A stretch of 64,000 bases of DNA from Streptomyces sp. HUAS ZL42 (GTDB lineage Bacteria > Actinomycetota > Actinomycetes > Streptomycetales > Streptomycetaceae): positions 9,583,001 through 9,647,000 of the forward strand of contig NZ_CP160403.1 of assembly GCF_040782645.1 (NCBI RefSeq), written 5' to 3'. Below are positions 15,136 through 23,967 of this stretch, one piece after another. The notes under the pieces were generated by a model that was given only the letters and a program-made list of their open reading frames with translations, did no database searches and was not told the DNA's origin. The translations under genes and the position numbers were made by a program. Position 1 is the stretch's first letter. Every line of letters starts with the position of its first letter.

Positions 15136-16713
15136 ATGGAAGCGACCGTCATTCGCAGCCCGCACCCCGACGTCGAGGTCCCCGACCTGCCCCTGCATGA
15201 GCTGGTGCTCGCCGGAGCGGTGGAGAAGGGAAACCGCGCCGCGGTCGTCGACGGCCCCACCGGGCGCACGCTGACGTACGGTCAGCTCGCCGTCGGGGTC
15301 CAGCAGATGGCGGCGGGCCTGGCCGCACGAGGCTTCGGCAAGGGGGACATGTTCGCGGTGTGTTCGCCCAACCTGCCGGAGTATGCCGTCGCTTTCTATG
15401 GGGTCTCGGCGGCGGGGGGCGCCACCACGACGGTGAGCCCGCAGCACACCGCAGGCGAGCTCGCCGCCCAGCTGGCCGACGCCGGGGCACGGTTCCTGCT
15501 CACCGCGCCGCCGCTGCTGGACCGGGCGATCGAGGCGGCCACCCGCTCGGGCGTGGAGGAGGTCTTCGTATTCGGCGAGGCGAAGGGCGCGACTCCGTTC
15601 GTCAGCCTGCTCGCAGCCACCGGGACGGCACCGCCAACCGTCGGGATCGACCCGGCCACTGACCCGGTGGCCCTTCCCTACTCCAGTGGGACTACCGGGC
15701 TGGCCAAGGGCGTCGTGCTTACGCACCGCAACCTGGTCGCCACCCTGGTCCAGTGGAATGCCGTCTTGCCGAGCGGGCCGGAGGATCGGCTGATCGGGGT
15801 GCTGCCGTTCTTCCATACATACGGCTTGGGCCTGCTGATGGGATGGCCCCTCTGGTGTGGGGCGACCCTGGTCAGCATGCCCCGGTTCGACCTGGAGGAG
15901 TTCCTGCGCGTCCTGCAGGAGCAGCGGATCACCCGCGCGCTCGTTGTCCCGCCGATCGTGCGTGCCCTGGCCACGCATCCTCTGGTCGCCAGCTACGACC
16001 TGTCTGCCCTGGAGTTGATCGGGTCGGGCGCCGCGCCGCTGGACGCCGGGCTGGCGCGGGCGTGCGCCGAGCGGCTCGGATGCCCGGTCGTTCAGGGCTA
16101 CGGCCTCACCGAGACCACAACGGCAGTGTCCGGCACTGCCGGTGCGCCCCTCGGTCCACGGCACGGCTCGGTCGGCGTGTTGCTGCCCGACACCGAGGCG
16201 CGCATCGTCGACCCGGCCAGCGGGCAGGACCTGGGCACCGGCGGGGTCGGCGAGTTGTGGGTGCGCGGCCCCCAGGTGATGCGCGGCTACCTGAACGCGG
16301 AGCCGGCCACCGCGGCGGTTCTTGACCCGGACGGCTGGCTACGCACCGGCGACGTGTGCCGCGTGGACCCCGACGGCTATCTGTTCGTGGTCGACCGGGT
16401 CAAGGACCTGATCAAGTACAAGGGGCATCAGGTCGCGCCAGCGGAACTGGAGGCCGTGTTGTCGGCCCACCCGCACGTAGCCGACGTCGCCGTCGTCCGG
16501 AGCCCGGACCAGGAAGCAGGTGAGATACCCAAGGCATTCGTGGTTGCGAACGGGCCGGTGGACGCCGGGGCCCTCATGGCGTGGGTCGCCGAGCGAGTGG
16601 CCCCGTACAAGCGGATTCGGCGAGTCGAGTTCGTGGCCGAGATCCCCAAAGGACCGTATGGCAAAGTCCTTCGCCGTATCCTGCTCGAGCGGGACCGGGC
16701 CAGGCCCGAGTGA
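15136..16713 (+). CDS. 4-coumarate:CoA ligase-like acyl-CoA synthetase (copy 1)
   Basis: A 525-residue ANL-superfamily enzyme that adenylates a carboxylic acid and transfers it to CoA. Motifs in order: P-loop YSSGTTGLAKG (about residues 182-192), the GYGLTE block, RTGDV with the adenosine-binding Asp, YKGHQVAPAELE hinge region, and PKGPYGKVLRR with the catalytic lysine near the C-terminus. GGAGGAG precedes the ATG. It is paralogous to 48920-50500, of the same length and motif set. The neighbouring CrtO-like gene suggests the acyl-CoA may be used for acyl transfer. The substrate cannot be read from sequence alone. Confidence 0.88.
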   Translation: MEATVIRSPHPDVEVPDLPLHELVLAGAVEKGNRAAVVDGPTGRTLTYGQLAVGVQQMAAGLAARGFGKGDMFAVCSPNLPEYAVAFYGVSAAGGATTTVSPQHTAGELAAQLADAGARFLLTAPPLLDRAIEAATRSGVEEVFVFGEAKGATPFVSLLAATGTAPPTVGIDPATDPVALPYSSGTTGLAKGVVLTHRNLVATLVQWNAVLPSGPEDRLIGVLPFFHTYGLGLLMGWPLWCGATLVSMPRFDLEEFLRVLQEQRITRALVVPPIVRALATHPLVASYDLSALELIGSGAAPLDAGLARACAERLGCPVVQGYGLTETTTAVSGTAGAPLGPRHGSVGVLLPDTEARIVDPASGQDLGTGGVGELWVRGPQVMRGYLNAEPATAAVLDPDGWLRTGDVCRVDPDGYLFVVDRVKDLIKYKGHQVAPAELEAVLSAHPHVADVAVVRSPDQEAGEIPKAFVVANGPVDAGALMAWVAERVAPYKRIRRVEFVAEIPKGPYGKVLRRILLERDRARPE

Positions 16714-16837
16714 GTCCCGACTGCCGTTACGCACACCTCCTGGCTGCGCCTGGCTCCCCCAAGCAGCACCTGATCTGCCGATTCAAGGTCCGCTGTTACT
16801 CAAGCGATTGCCGGTGGATTGACTCAAGGTTTCGCCA

Positions 16838-17233
16838 GTGCTGGGCCGGATAGCGGGCCGGTTCGCGCGGGTCGAACCCCGGCGCCGGGTGAGGGACTTG
16901 ATGCGGGGGCGCTGTCGGACCTGCCGCGCAAGAACTGCTGGAGCATCGCCGAGTGGGCAGGGGAAGCCGCCCCGGACGGCAGGCAGCACCTGCTCGGCCG
17001 GGCCAGGTGGGACGCCGACGCCGTGCGCGACGACGTGCGCAACACGCTCGCCATCCCGCCCCGGACGAGCCGATCCCGCTCACCTGCAACGAGATCCAGC
17101 GACTGGTCACGACGCTCGTCGTCCGGCCCGTGCACGAGCGGCCCACCGGCTCCGCTGCTCCGCCTGGCGACGCCGCCACCAGGCCCGAGCCCAGACCAGC
17201 CATTACCGCCGACAAGTCGCGAACCAGACATGA
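16838..17233 (+). mobile_element. IS701-family transposase remnant with internal deletion
   Basis: The N-terminal region (GRFARVEPRRRVRDLMRG, then, in another frame, LSDLPRKNCWSIAEWAGEA and DADAVRDDVR) is joined directly to the C-terminal region (HARHPAPDEPIPLTCNE ... RRRHQARAQTSHYRRQ). The whole catalytic core is gone, the junction falling near 17040. Two frameshifts are also present. Together with the minus-strand remnants at 13.45-14.48 kb it brackets two intact metabolic genes. Confidence 0.75.
17045..17231 (-). repeat. Inverted repeat copy 2 (~190 bp)
   Basis: This is the reverse complement of 13456-13650, nearly identical over its length, and lies inside the IS701 remnant at 16838-17233. 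Confidence 0.8.
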
Positions 17234-17339
17234 AGATCACGATCTACGGCTGGACTACCAGGCCAGTACGTCCGCCAAGGGAGCCGTCCGTTGATCACAT
17301 CTGTTCGTCTGTCAGGCCGGCATCCGTCACGCTCGGCGA

Positions 17340-17536
17340 GGCCGTGGGCGGGGAGCTCAGCGCAATCGGACAGGCCCGCGCCAAGATCATCGAAACAGAG
17401 GGACCGACCACTCGCTTTCGAGGACGTCGCAGGCTACGAGGGAGTCAAGCAGGAGATCAGCGAGATCGTCGACGGACCCGAGGTCCTGGATGTATCCCGG
17501 AAACAGCGACAGAGACCGGACGGGCACACACTGTGA
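17340..17536 (+). pseudogene. FtsH-type ATPase fragment
   Basis: Reads SAIGQARAKIIETEGPTTR and then, after a one-base shift at the TTTCGAG position, FEDVAGYEGVKQEISEIVD. This is the conserved segment just before and at the start of the AAA domain of FtsH proteases. The Walker motifs and protease domain are absent; the frame ends shortly after in a TGA. It is a relic of a second FtsH-like gene. Confidence 0.65.
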
Positions 17537-17602
17537 CGGCAGGGAAACCGACCCCTCCCCGCCGCGTCGCAGCGGTGCCCCCGAAGAAGACGGAGGACAA
17601 CC

Positions 17603-18118
17603 ATGGAAGCCCATGACGAACAGGATGTTCTGGGGCGGACGGTCGCCGTCGTGATGCGTACCGCCGTCGTCACGATCGCGGTCGACGAAACGGTGCTCGT
17701 GGCGTGGGAGCTGCTGGAGCGATCCGGCTCCCGTCACCTTCCGGTCGTGCATCCGGACGGTCGCTGTGCCGGCTTGCTGGACCGGGCCGACGTCGCGGTG
17801 GCCTGCGCGGCACCAGCCACGACGCTGACCGGCCTGCGTGTGGACGAACTCCTGCCCGGGCACAGACCGGCACTCGTACAAGCCGAGCAGACCGTACGCC
17901 ACGCAGCCGACCTCATGAGCTACACCGACACCGACGCCCTCCCGGTGCTGGCGGAAGACGGGCGTCTGGCCGGGGTGCTGACCGCAACCGACATCGTGGC
18001 CGCTCTCGCCGGTCGTCCGGTGCAGAAGGAACCTGCCGACACGCGGCCGCAGGCCCCGCCCACCGTGCTGCCCGGGCTCCCGCCTCGGCGCGGCTACCGT
18101 GGAACGGCAGTGCCCTGA
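17603..18118 (+). CDS. CBS-domain pair protein
   Basis: A 171-residue protein with two CBS motifs: residues about 10-70 (VMRTAVVTIAVDETVLVAWELLER ... HLPVVHPDGRCAGLLDRADV) and about 75-140 (LVQAEQTVRHAADLMSYTDTDALPVL ... LAGVLTATDIVAAL). Paired CBS domains usually bind adenine nucleotides. Nothing else is fused; the C-terminal 30 residues are Pro-rich. GGAGG precedes the ATG. Streptomycetes carry many such stand-alone proteins, often in dormancy or stress clusters; here the neighbours are broken genes, so the role is open. Confidence 0.85.
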   Translation: MEAHDEQDVLGRTVAVVMRTAVVTIAVDETVLVAWELLERSGSRHLPVVHPDGRCAGLLDRADVAVACAAPATTLTGLRVDELLPGHRPALVQAEQTVRHAADLMSYTDTDALPVLAEDGRLAGVLTATDIVAALAGRPVQKEPADTRPQAPPTVLPGLPPRRGYRGTAVP

Positions 18119-18203
18119 CCGCCCGCCACTGAGCCGGTCGGCCGACGTCCGGAACGTCGAACAACCGGTGCCGGCCGCACACCTGGCGGGCGGGACCTCG
18201 GCC

Positions 18204-18341
18204 CTACTCGGAATCCTCGTCCCGGACCTGGTAGGTCCTCGTCCAGGTCGCCCCGCAGCGGCAGGAGGAGTGCTCCACGAGCTCACCGCGCTCGGTGACT
18301 CCCAGACCCCGATTGATGCGGACATGTACATGCTCGGACAT
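18204..18341 (-). CDS. Small conserved CxC protein
   Basis: A 45-residue protein beginning at ATG 18341, with GGAGAGGA upstream. It contains HSSCRCGATWTRTYQV, a CxC knuckle that could bind metal, and an acidic end. It is too short for family assignment. The start and ribosome site are good, and the composition is even. Confidence 0.5.
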   Translation of the reverse strand: MSEHVHVRINRGLGVTERGELVEHSSCRCGATWTRTYQVRDEDSE

Positions 18342-18739
18342 GGGCGGACTTCCTCTCCGGGAGCCGGCCGACCGCGCGACAGGCTGAAAGCCACATCCTC
18401 TGCACAGAGGGCGAAGCTCGCATAGGAGCCGCGTCACATCCTGCGGGCGCAGACAGGTTCGCCTGCCGAACCCCTACGCGCCTACGAAACGCCCGACCCC
18501 GCATGAGGAGCACCCGCGCCGAGACAGTGACGACCCACCTGCGGCAATGGACGCCGTTCGCTCTGTCCGTGCGGCGCGACGAGGGTTGGCCGACGGCCGA
18601 GGAAGGTGTTCCGCGGCACGGGTGGCGCCATCAGGTGTGACGAGCGACGCTCGGTGTGTGGGCGAACACCGAGCCACGCTCGGACCGGCCGCCGTCGCTT
18701 GCGCCGCGGTCGCTTCGACGCTGCACGGGCTGGTCGTGC
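18342..18739. other. Stretch without supported gene
   Basis: About 400 bases between the CxC gene and the SRPBCC relic. Frames are open, as is usual in high-GC DNA, but no domain, repeat or structured RNA is recognisable. Confidence 0.4.
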
Positions 18740-19289
18740 AGCCGAGGATGCTGACCTGGGGCGCGACTCGCGGAGACGCTCCGCGTTCCCGTCCCGGGGA
18801 AGAGCTCATCCCCGGTGGCGACGGCAACTCGACCATGGCCACGACTCTGCCCGCGCCGCCCTCTGAGGCCTGGCCGTGGGACCGGCTGGACAACAGTGGA
18901 CGACCGAGCGCGGATCGCGTCGTCGCCCGGTGGCAGGTCCTGCAGCCGGGACAGCGGCGTGCCTCGGTGCCCAGGGCCCGCGCCTGGTTCACCGTCGCCG
19001 TCCTCGAACCGGAACGGACCCTGGTGCTGCGGAGCAACACGCGCCTACCGTTCGGCAGCCCGTTCGACCCGTCCCATGGAACGGCGCCTGTGGCGTCCGT
19101 CAGTTCGGTCTGGGGCTTCCACCTCGAACCGGCCGGCGCCGACACCGCCTCGTCGTCCGCACGCACGGTCGAAGCCGCCCGCGCGTGCTCACGAGGCCGA
19201 TTGACTCGTCGTTCCGGAAACCGGCCCACTTCATCATGCAGACCCGCCAGTTCCGCAACCTGCGCGCGAGACTCGCCCCGTCCGCGTGA
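18740..19289 (+). pseudogene. SRPBCC-fold protein, deleted and frameshifted
   Basis: Starts as MLTWGATRGDAP..RPGEELIPGGDGNSTM and continues PAPPSEAWPWDRLDNSGRPSA, where the usual WLVQMG..RGGWYSY segment between WPW and DRLDN is missing (an in-frame deletion). It then runs well through WFTVAVLEPERTLVLRSN to GFHLEPAGADT. A one-base shift near 19140 then moves the rest (TRLVVRTHGRSRPRVLTRPI ... HFIMQTRQFRNLRARL) into another frame ending at 19289. It is a ligand-binding SRPBCC-type protein now inactive, and lies 23 bases upstream of 19313-19972. Confidence 0.65.
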
Positions 19290-19312
19290 ACACCTGCTCC
19301 CGGGAGGCCGAG

Positions 19313-19972
19313 ATGAGTGCCGACTCGACCGTCGGCGATTCCGCCGGTGAACCGCTGCTGCTGGACGGCGTGCTGCCCGAGTTCGGGTTCTCCCGCCTCG
19401 AATCCGTGGCGATTGCCGCGGCACCACCCGTCGCCTACGAGGCAGCGCGCGGGCTGGACCTGCTCGCCATCCACTCCCCACTCCTCAACGCGGCCGTGTG
19501 GGCGCGCGGACTGCCGGAACGGCTCCGCGGCCGATCCAAGCCGACCCCGCCGTCCCTGCGGGTGGCCGACCTGTTCGACGCCACCGGCGATGCGTGGGAG
19601 GGGCAGCCCTGGGTGGCGCTGGGCGAAAATCCGGGACGTGAACTCGTCTTCGGGGCGGTCGGGAAGCCGTGGCAGGCCTCGATCGAGTGGCGGCGGGTCG
19701 AGCCGGAACACTTCACGTCGTTCGACGAGGCCGGGTGGGCGAAGATGGCGGCCGCCTTCGTTGTCCATCCATACGGCGCCCAGCGGTCCCTGCTCACCTA
19801 CGAGACGCGCACCGCGTGCACCGACCCGGCATCCACCGCCCGCTTCGACCACTACTGGACACTCGTTTCCCCCGGCATCGGCGTCGTTCTGCGCGGCGCG
19901 CTCCGAGCGGTCAGGGCGGCCGCGGAGCACGTGTCCATGCGGCCCGGCTCGTACTCCAGGGGCAGATCGTGA
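19313..19972 (+). CDS. SRPBCC-like conserved hypothetical protein
   Basis: A 219-residue soluble protein with mixed strands and helices: an N-terminal GVLPEFGFSRLESVAIAAAP strand, a central VADLFDATGDAWEGQPWVALGENPGRELVFG stretch, and SIEWRRVEPEHFTSFDEAGWAK then TLLTYE-like strands (RSLLTYETRTACTD). This pattern resembles actinobacterial SRPBCC-related proteins of unknown function. GGGAGG precedes ATG 19313. The upstream gene is a broken SRPBCC gene on the same strand, so the two once formed a pair. No catalytic residues can be named. Confidence 0.6.
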   Translation: MSADSTVGDSAGEPLLLDGVLPEFGFSRLESVAIAAAPPVAYEAARGLDLLAIHSPLLNAAVWARGLPERLRGRSKPTPPSLRVADLFDATGDAWEGQPWVALGENPGRELVFGAVGKPWQASIEWRRVEPEHFTSFDEAGWAKMAAAFVVHPYGAQRSLLTYETRTACTDPASTARFDHYWTLVSPGIGVVLRGALRAVRAAAEHVSMRPGSYSRGRS

Positions 19973-20105
19973 TCGTCATGCCGTGGCGGCCTGCCGGTCG
20001 GAGGGTGGACGTGCTTGCATCGGATGGGCATTGCTGGATCGGCGATTGGGCGGTGTCGGCCGTCGCTCGGCCGGTCACGGCGCGGAAGGGCGGGCGGTGA
20101 GGCCC

Positions 20106-20245
20106 GTGTCACGCGATGAGATCGAGATGAGGACGAAGGTCGATGAGGTCCTCAACCGCTGGCCCACCGCCGGCCTTGCGGTCGGGGTCGTACGGGACGG
20201 ATCCCTGGCGTGGTTCCTCGACGAAGTCGGCGGACATCGGACCGT
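20106..20245 (+). pseudogene. Serine hydrolase (beta-lactamase fold) N-terminal remnant
   Basis: Begins SRDEIEMRTKVDEVLNRWPT, then AGLAVGVVRDGSLAWF, the first helix and strand of class C-like serine hydrolases. Homology fades after about 45 residues, well before the SxxK catalytic motif, and the frame runs into opposing genes. A truncated relic. Confidence 0.5.
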
Positions 20246-20286
20246 GGCTCACGACGCGATATGGGGGCGGTGCTGCTCAGGAGGTC

Positions 20287-20469
20287 TCACCTCCGCCGGT
20301 CGTGGCAGGAGCAGCCGCAGCGGCACACCAGCAGCACGCCCCGAGCATGCGGCAGGGGCACGTCCTGTGTCTGGGTGCACGCGCGGTGCAGATCCGTGTA
20401 GCCCGGCTGGCGGGCGAGCATGCACTCGTCCGAGACCGGCGGCCCGTCAGCGGCGGTGGACACGCTCAC
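20287..20469 (-). CDS. Small Cys-rich protein
   Basis: A 60-residue protein starting at GTG 20469, which overlaps the TGA of the upstream small gene (GTGA). It contains SDECMLARQPGYTDLHRACT and a terminal VCRCGCSCHDRRR; the CxCxCxxxC/H cluster suggests metal binding. Coupling to 20466-20696 shows that the two are co-translated. No function known to me. Confidence 0.55.
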   Translation of the reverse strand: MSVSTAADGPPVSDECMLARQPGYTDLHRACTQTQDVPLPHARGVLLVCRCGCSCHDRRR

Positions 20470-20696
20470 GGCGCATCGCCGCACCTGTGGACGGTTGTTG
20501 CCTGAGCCCCACCCACCGATCGCCGCTCGGCCGCGGTAGCGGGCCGCAGAGCACCGTGCGCGTCCCATTCCCGTCCGCCGCCCGGGGGTTTGAGCTGCCA
20601 GTACGGGCCAATCTTGTCCATCACCCGGCCGATCTTGCGCATGTCGCCATCCCATACGAGATCGCCGATGCGGGGCGTGTAGCTGTTCATGCGCAA
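20466..20696 (-). CDS. Conserved small hypothetical protein
   Basis: A 76-residue protein (start at 20696, or internal ATG 20690) opening NSYTPRIGDLVWDGDMRKIG and continuing VMDKIGPYWQLKPPGGGREWDA. This strand-rich pattern recurs in many Streptomyces small proteins of unknown function, often next to regulators. It is the first gene of a two-gene operon with the Cys-rich 20287-20469 gene. Confidence 0.6.
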   Translation of the reverse strand: MRMNSYTPRIGDLVWDGDMRKIGRVMDKIGPYWQLKPPGGGREWDAHGALRPATAAERRSVGGAQATTVHRCGDAP

Positions 20697-20942
20697 TCCT
20701 CCCCGGACGGCCTGGGCCGGCCAGAGGGCGACAGCGGTGCGCGCCTGGCCGGAGACGATCAGGAGGAGGGCGAGGTGGTATCCGCCCCCCCAGCAGCGGC
20801 AGCGCGATGTGTGCCGCCGGTGCTTACCGCAGAGTGTCGACTGCTGCTGTCACGCCCGTGGTGTCCGGCCTTTGCTGCGCGGTTGCCATGAACTCAGCCT
20901 CAGTGCGCCCTGGTTGAGAGGGACGCCGGTATGCGGGGTTAT

Positions 20943-22151
20943 TTACGCGGCACCGCTCGGCGCGAGCAGGCGCTCGACGAGCCAGACGAAGCCGATGGCG
21001 CCGACGACGGCGGCTGCGCCGGCGTGGGCAGTTTTCGACCAGGAATACCGGCGGGCCAGCAGGAGCAGCGGGAAGACGAGCAGGACGATGGTGAGTTGTC
21101 CGAGTTCGATGCCGAGGTTGAAGCTCAGCAGCGAGACGAGCAGGTGGCCACTGAAGTGGTCGGTGAAGTTGAGGGCTCCGGCGAAGCCCAGTCCGTGCAG
21201 CAGGCCGAAGCCGAACACGACGAGGGTGCGGTGCCGGGACTCGCCGCGCGCGATGTGCTCGACTGCGACGTAGACGATGGACAGGGCGATCAGGGGTTCG
21301 ACGATCTGCGCGGGAACGTCGACCCAGCCGAGTACGGCCAGGGCGAGGGTGACGCTGTGGGCGAGGGTGAAGCTGGTGGCGAGCCTGACGACGCTGCGCC
21401 ATCCTCCCGCGCCGAGCAGGAGGAGCACCAGGAAGAGCACGTGGTCGACGCCGAACAGGATGTGTTTCAGCCCCATGGATACGAAACGGCCCGTCGACGA
21501 GGAAACGTCCGTCTCGCCGGCCTGCGGTTGGTGTGGGCCGGCGTAGGCGGCGTGGCGTTGGCCGACGCGCAGTTCACGGTGGCCGGCGTCGAAGACGTCG
21601 CTGCCGCCGGCACCGCCGAGTTCGTAGTCGACCATGTTGGTGTGCTCGGCGCCGATGGCGGCTGTATCGGAGAACACCTCGTAGCGCACGGTGAACTCGC
21701 CGCGCCCGGAGCCCGGGCAGCGGTGGGTCAGGAGCAGGCGGGCGTAGAGGAACTGCTGCCGCTTGGTGATTGCTGTGTCGTGGAGTGTGGCGGCACAGGG
21801 GGCGTCGTCGAGGGCGACGGTCAGGTGGTCGGCGAGGTATGACGCGAGCGGCGCGCGGTGGGAGTCGAGGAATGCCTCGCGTTCGGCGTCCGTCGCTCCA
21901 CGCGGGAGCTCACCGAGGCCTGCGGCCTTGGTGAGCTTGTCGTAGTCCACCTCCAGTTTGTAGTGCACCAGTGCCCCGTCCTGGCGGATCGTGGAGGTGC
22001 CGTCGGTCGTCGGGACGTGCGCCGAGGCGGCCGGAGCCGTCAGCGAGACCAGGACTGCGGCGAGAACCGCACCTCCCAGCATGACCAGAAGCGCGCGGAT
22101 CGTTCTGCCGGGGATACCTCGAGAGCCTTGCGGCGAAGCCCAGAGCGTCAT
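20943..22151 (-). CDS. HupE/UreJ-family membrane protein
   Basis: About 402 residues from ATG 22151. It has a signal-like helix (IRALLVMLGGAVLAAVLVSL...ASAHVP), an extracytoplasmic domain of ~190 residues, then six to seven helices beginning GLKHILFGVDHVLFLVLLL, the HupE/UreJ signature with its HxxxGxDH metal-site motif, and FGFGLLHGLGFAGAL. Family members are proposed to move nickel or cobalt, but large extracytoplasmic versions like this one are poorly characterised. The start is uncertain: no clear ribosome site is present and GTG 22169 is possible. It is divergent from the secreted phosphoesterase gene. Confidence 0.75.
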   Translation of the reverse strand: MTLWASPQGSRGIPGRTIRALLVMLGGAVLAAVLVSLTAPAASAHVPTTDGTSTIRQDGALVHYKLEVDYDKLTKAAGLGELPRGATDAEREAFLDSHRAPLASYLADHLTVALDDAPCAATLHDTAITKRQQFLYARLLLTHRCPGSGRGEFTVRYEVFSDTAAIGAEHTNMVDYELGGAGGSDVFDAGHRELRVGQRHAAYAGPHQPQAGETDVSSSTGRFVSMGLKHILFGVDHVLFLVLLLLGAGGWRSVVRLATSFTLAHSVTLALAVLGWVDVPAQIVEPLIALSIVYVAVEHIARGESRHRTLVVFGFGLLHGLGFAGALNFTDHFSGHLLVSLLSFNLGIELGQLTIVLLVFPLLLLARRYSWSKTAHAGAAAVVGAIGFVWLVERLLAPSGAA

Positions 22152-22449
22152 GCCGAGGAACAAAGCCACTCCAGGGCGGGGAGGGCGTGGCCCCACCATT
22201 TCCCCGCTGTGACGCCGAGTTGAATTCTTGGCCGCCCGTGCCGTGGGGCGGCCCTCCGACGGGGCAACCGGCTGGCGACGACTCCTCTTTGACGGACAGT
22301 CGGCACGCCTGTTCGGACAGCGACGATACGCCATCTGTCGCACGTCCAACGTTCATTTGCTCACCGTGGTCGTCGCCCACAGCGGACTCATAGGTTCCAC
22401 ACCGCCCCCCGCACCGAGCCTCAACCTTCACTCCAGAAGGGATCACGTG

Positions 22450-23862
22450 ATGGGCACCCGCCACATCCGAAGAGCATCGATGGCAACCGCAGCAGTCGCC
22501 ACCACCACTGCCGCCGTCGCGACTCTGCTCACGACCGCTCCCACGGCCACAGCGGCTACCACGACCTTCACGCCGACCGCCGACACCTACGTGCAGGACA
22601 GCACCCCGTCGACGAACTACGGCACCTCGTCGCAGTTCACCGTGGACAACTCGCCGGTGCGCCAGTCGTTTTTGAAGTTCACCGTCAGCGGCCTCACCGA
22701 GGCCGTCACCAGCGCCAAGCTGCGCATCCGCGTCACCAGCAGCGGCAACAGCACCAACGGCGGCATGTGGAAGTCGATGACTGACACCACCTGGACCGAG
22801 ACCGGCGTCACCTGGAACAACAAGCCGGTCATCGGCGGCGCCACTCTCGCATCGCTCGGCTCGGTGGCCAACGACCAGTGGGTCGAGATCGACGTGACCT
22901 CGGTGGTGACCAGCAACGGCACGTTCAGCTTCGGTGGCACCTCCACCAGCTCCAACGGCGCGTACTACGACTCTCGTGAGTCCGGCGCCGACGCTCCGCA
23001 GTTGGTGATCAACAGCGGCACCGCCCCGTCACCCACGCCCACGACGTCGACGCCGCCGCCGTCCGGTGACCCGGTGCTGGTCGGCGCCGGTGACATCGCC
23101 AACTGCGGCGTCGGGGGTGACGAGGCCACGGCCAACCTGCTGGACGGCATCACCGGTACCGTCATGGCCATCGGTGACACCGCCTACCCGGACGGCACGG
23201 CCTCCGACTTCACCAACTGCTACGACCCATCCTGGGGCCGGTTCAAGGCCCGCACCAAGCCTGCCACCGGCAACCACGAGTACCACACCACAGGTGCGTC
23301 GGGGTACTTCAACTACTTCGGTGCTTCGGCGGGAGACCCGACCAAGGGCTACTACTCCTTCGACCTGGGCAACTGGCACGTTGTTGCGCTCAACTCCAAC
23401 TGCTCGATCGTGTCCTGCGCGGCCGGCTCGGCGCAGGAGCAGTGGCTGCGCAGCGACCTTGCGGCCAGCACCAAGCAGTGCACCGTGGCCTACTGGCACC
23501 ACCCGCGCTACACCTCCGGCTCCAGCCACGGCCCGAACACCTCGGTGAAGCCCCTGTACCAGGCGCTGTATGACAACAACGCCGAGGTCATCGTGACCGG
23601 GCACAACCACAACTACGAGCGGTTCGCCCCCATGGATGCCAATGGCGCCACGGACAGCACCCGCGGCATCCGGCAGTTCGTCGCCGGCATGGGCGGCACC
23701 GGCCTGGGCGGCTTCGGCACGATCCAGCCCAACAGCGAGGTCCGCAACAGCAGCACCTGGGGCGTGCTGAAGCTGACCCTGCACGCGGGCAGCTATGACT
23801 GGCAGTTCGTCCCCGAGGCGGGCAAGACGTTCACCGACAGCGGCACCAACACCTGCCACTGA
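22450..23862 (+). CDS. Secreted metallophosphoesterase with DNRLRE domain
   Basis: A 470-residue protein. Residues 1-38 form a signal peptide with Arg at the start and an Ala-rich core ending TATAA. Residues 39-195 form a DNRLRE beta-sandwich (DTYVQDSTPSTNYGTSSQF ... WNNKPV ... DAPQLVI), a Thr/Pro linker follows (about 197-208), then the calcineurin-like phosphoesterase domain (about 210-470). Metal-site motifs are GAGDIA, IGDTAYPDG, GNHEY, WHHPRY and TGHNHNYER. It probably acts outside the cell on a phosphate ester. AGAAGGGA precedes the ATG, and a strong hairpin follows the stop. Confidence 0.9.
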   Translation: MGTRHIRRASMATAAVATTTAAVATLLTTAPTATAATTTFTPTADTYVQDSTPSTNYGTSSQFTVDNSPVRQSFLKFTVSGLTEAVTSAKLRIRVTSSGNSTNGGMWKSMTDTTWTETGVTWNNKPVIGGATLASLGSVANDQWVEIDVTSVVTSNGTFSFGGTSTSSNGAYYDSRESGADAPQLVINSGTAPSPTPTTSTPPPSGDPVLVGAGDIANCGVGGDEATANLLDGITGTVMAIGDTAYPDGTASDFTNCYDPSWGRFKARTKPATGNHEYHTTGASGYFNYFGASAGDPTKGYYSFDLGNWHVVALNSNCSIVSCAAGSAQEQWLRSDLAASTKQCTVAYWHHPRYTSGSSHGPNTSVKPLYQALYDNNAEVIVTGHNHNYERFAPMDANGATDSTRGIRQFVAGMGGTGLGGFGTIQPNSEVRNSSTWGVLKLTLHAGSYDWQFVPEAGKTFTDSGTNTCH

Positions 23863-23880
23863 CCGGCACTTCAGTGAAGG

Positions 23881-23908
23881 GGTGCCCTCCCCGGCCGGGG
23901 AGGGCACC
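23881..23908 (+). terminator. Rho-independent-like hairpin
   Basis: The 28-base palindrome runs GGTGCCCTCCCCGG followed by its exact complement, just after the phosphoesterase stop. There is no T-run, as is usual for actinomycete terminators. Confidence 0.7.
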
Positions 23909-23967
23909 ACCGCCCGGCAGCCGGCTCAAGAGCCCCGCTCCTGTCTCCGCCCGAAAGGTCCGCCCGC

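Noticed and set aside
22351..22366. GTTCATTTGCTCACC before the phosphoesterase as a PHO box
   Set aside because: Only one half fits the GTTCACC repeat; the 11-bp partner repeat is absent.
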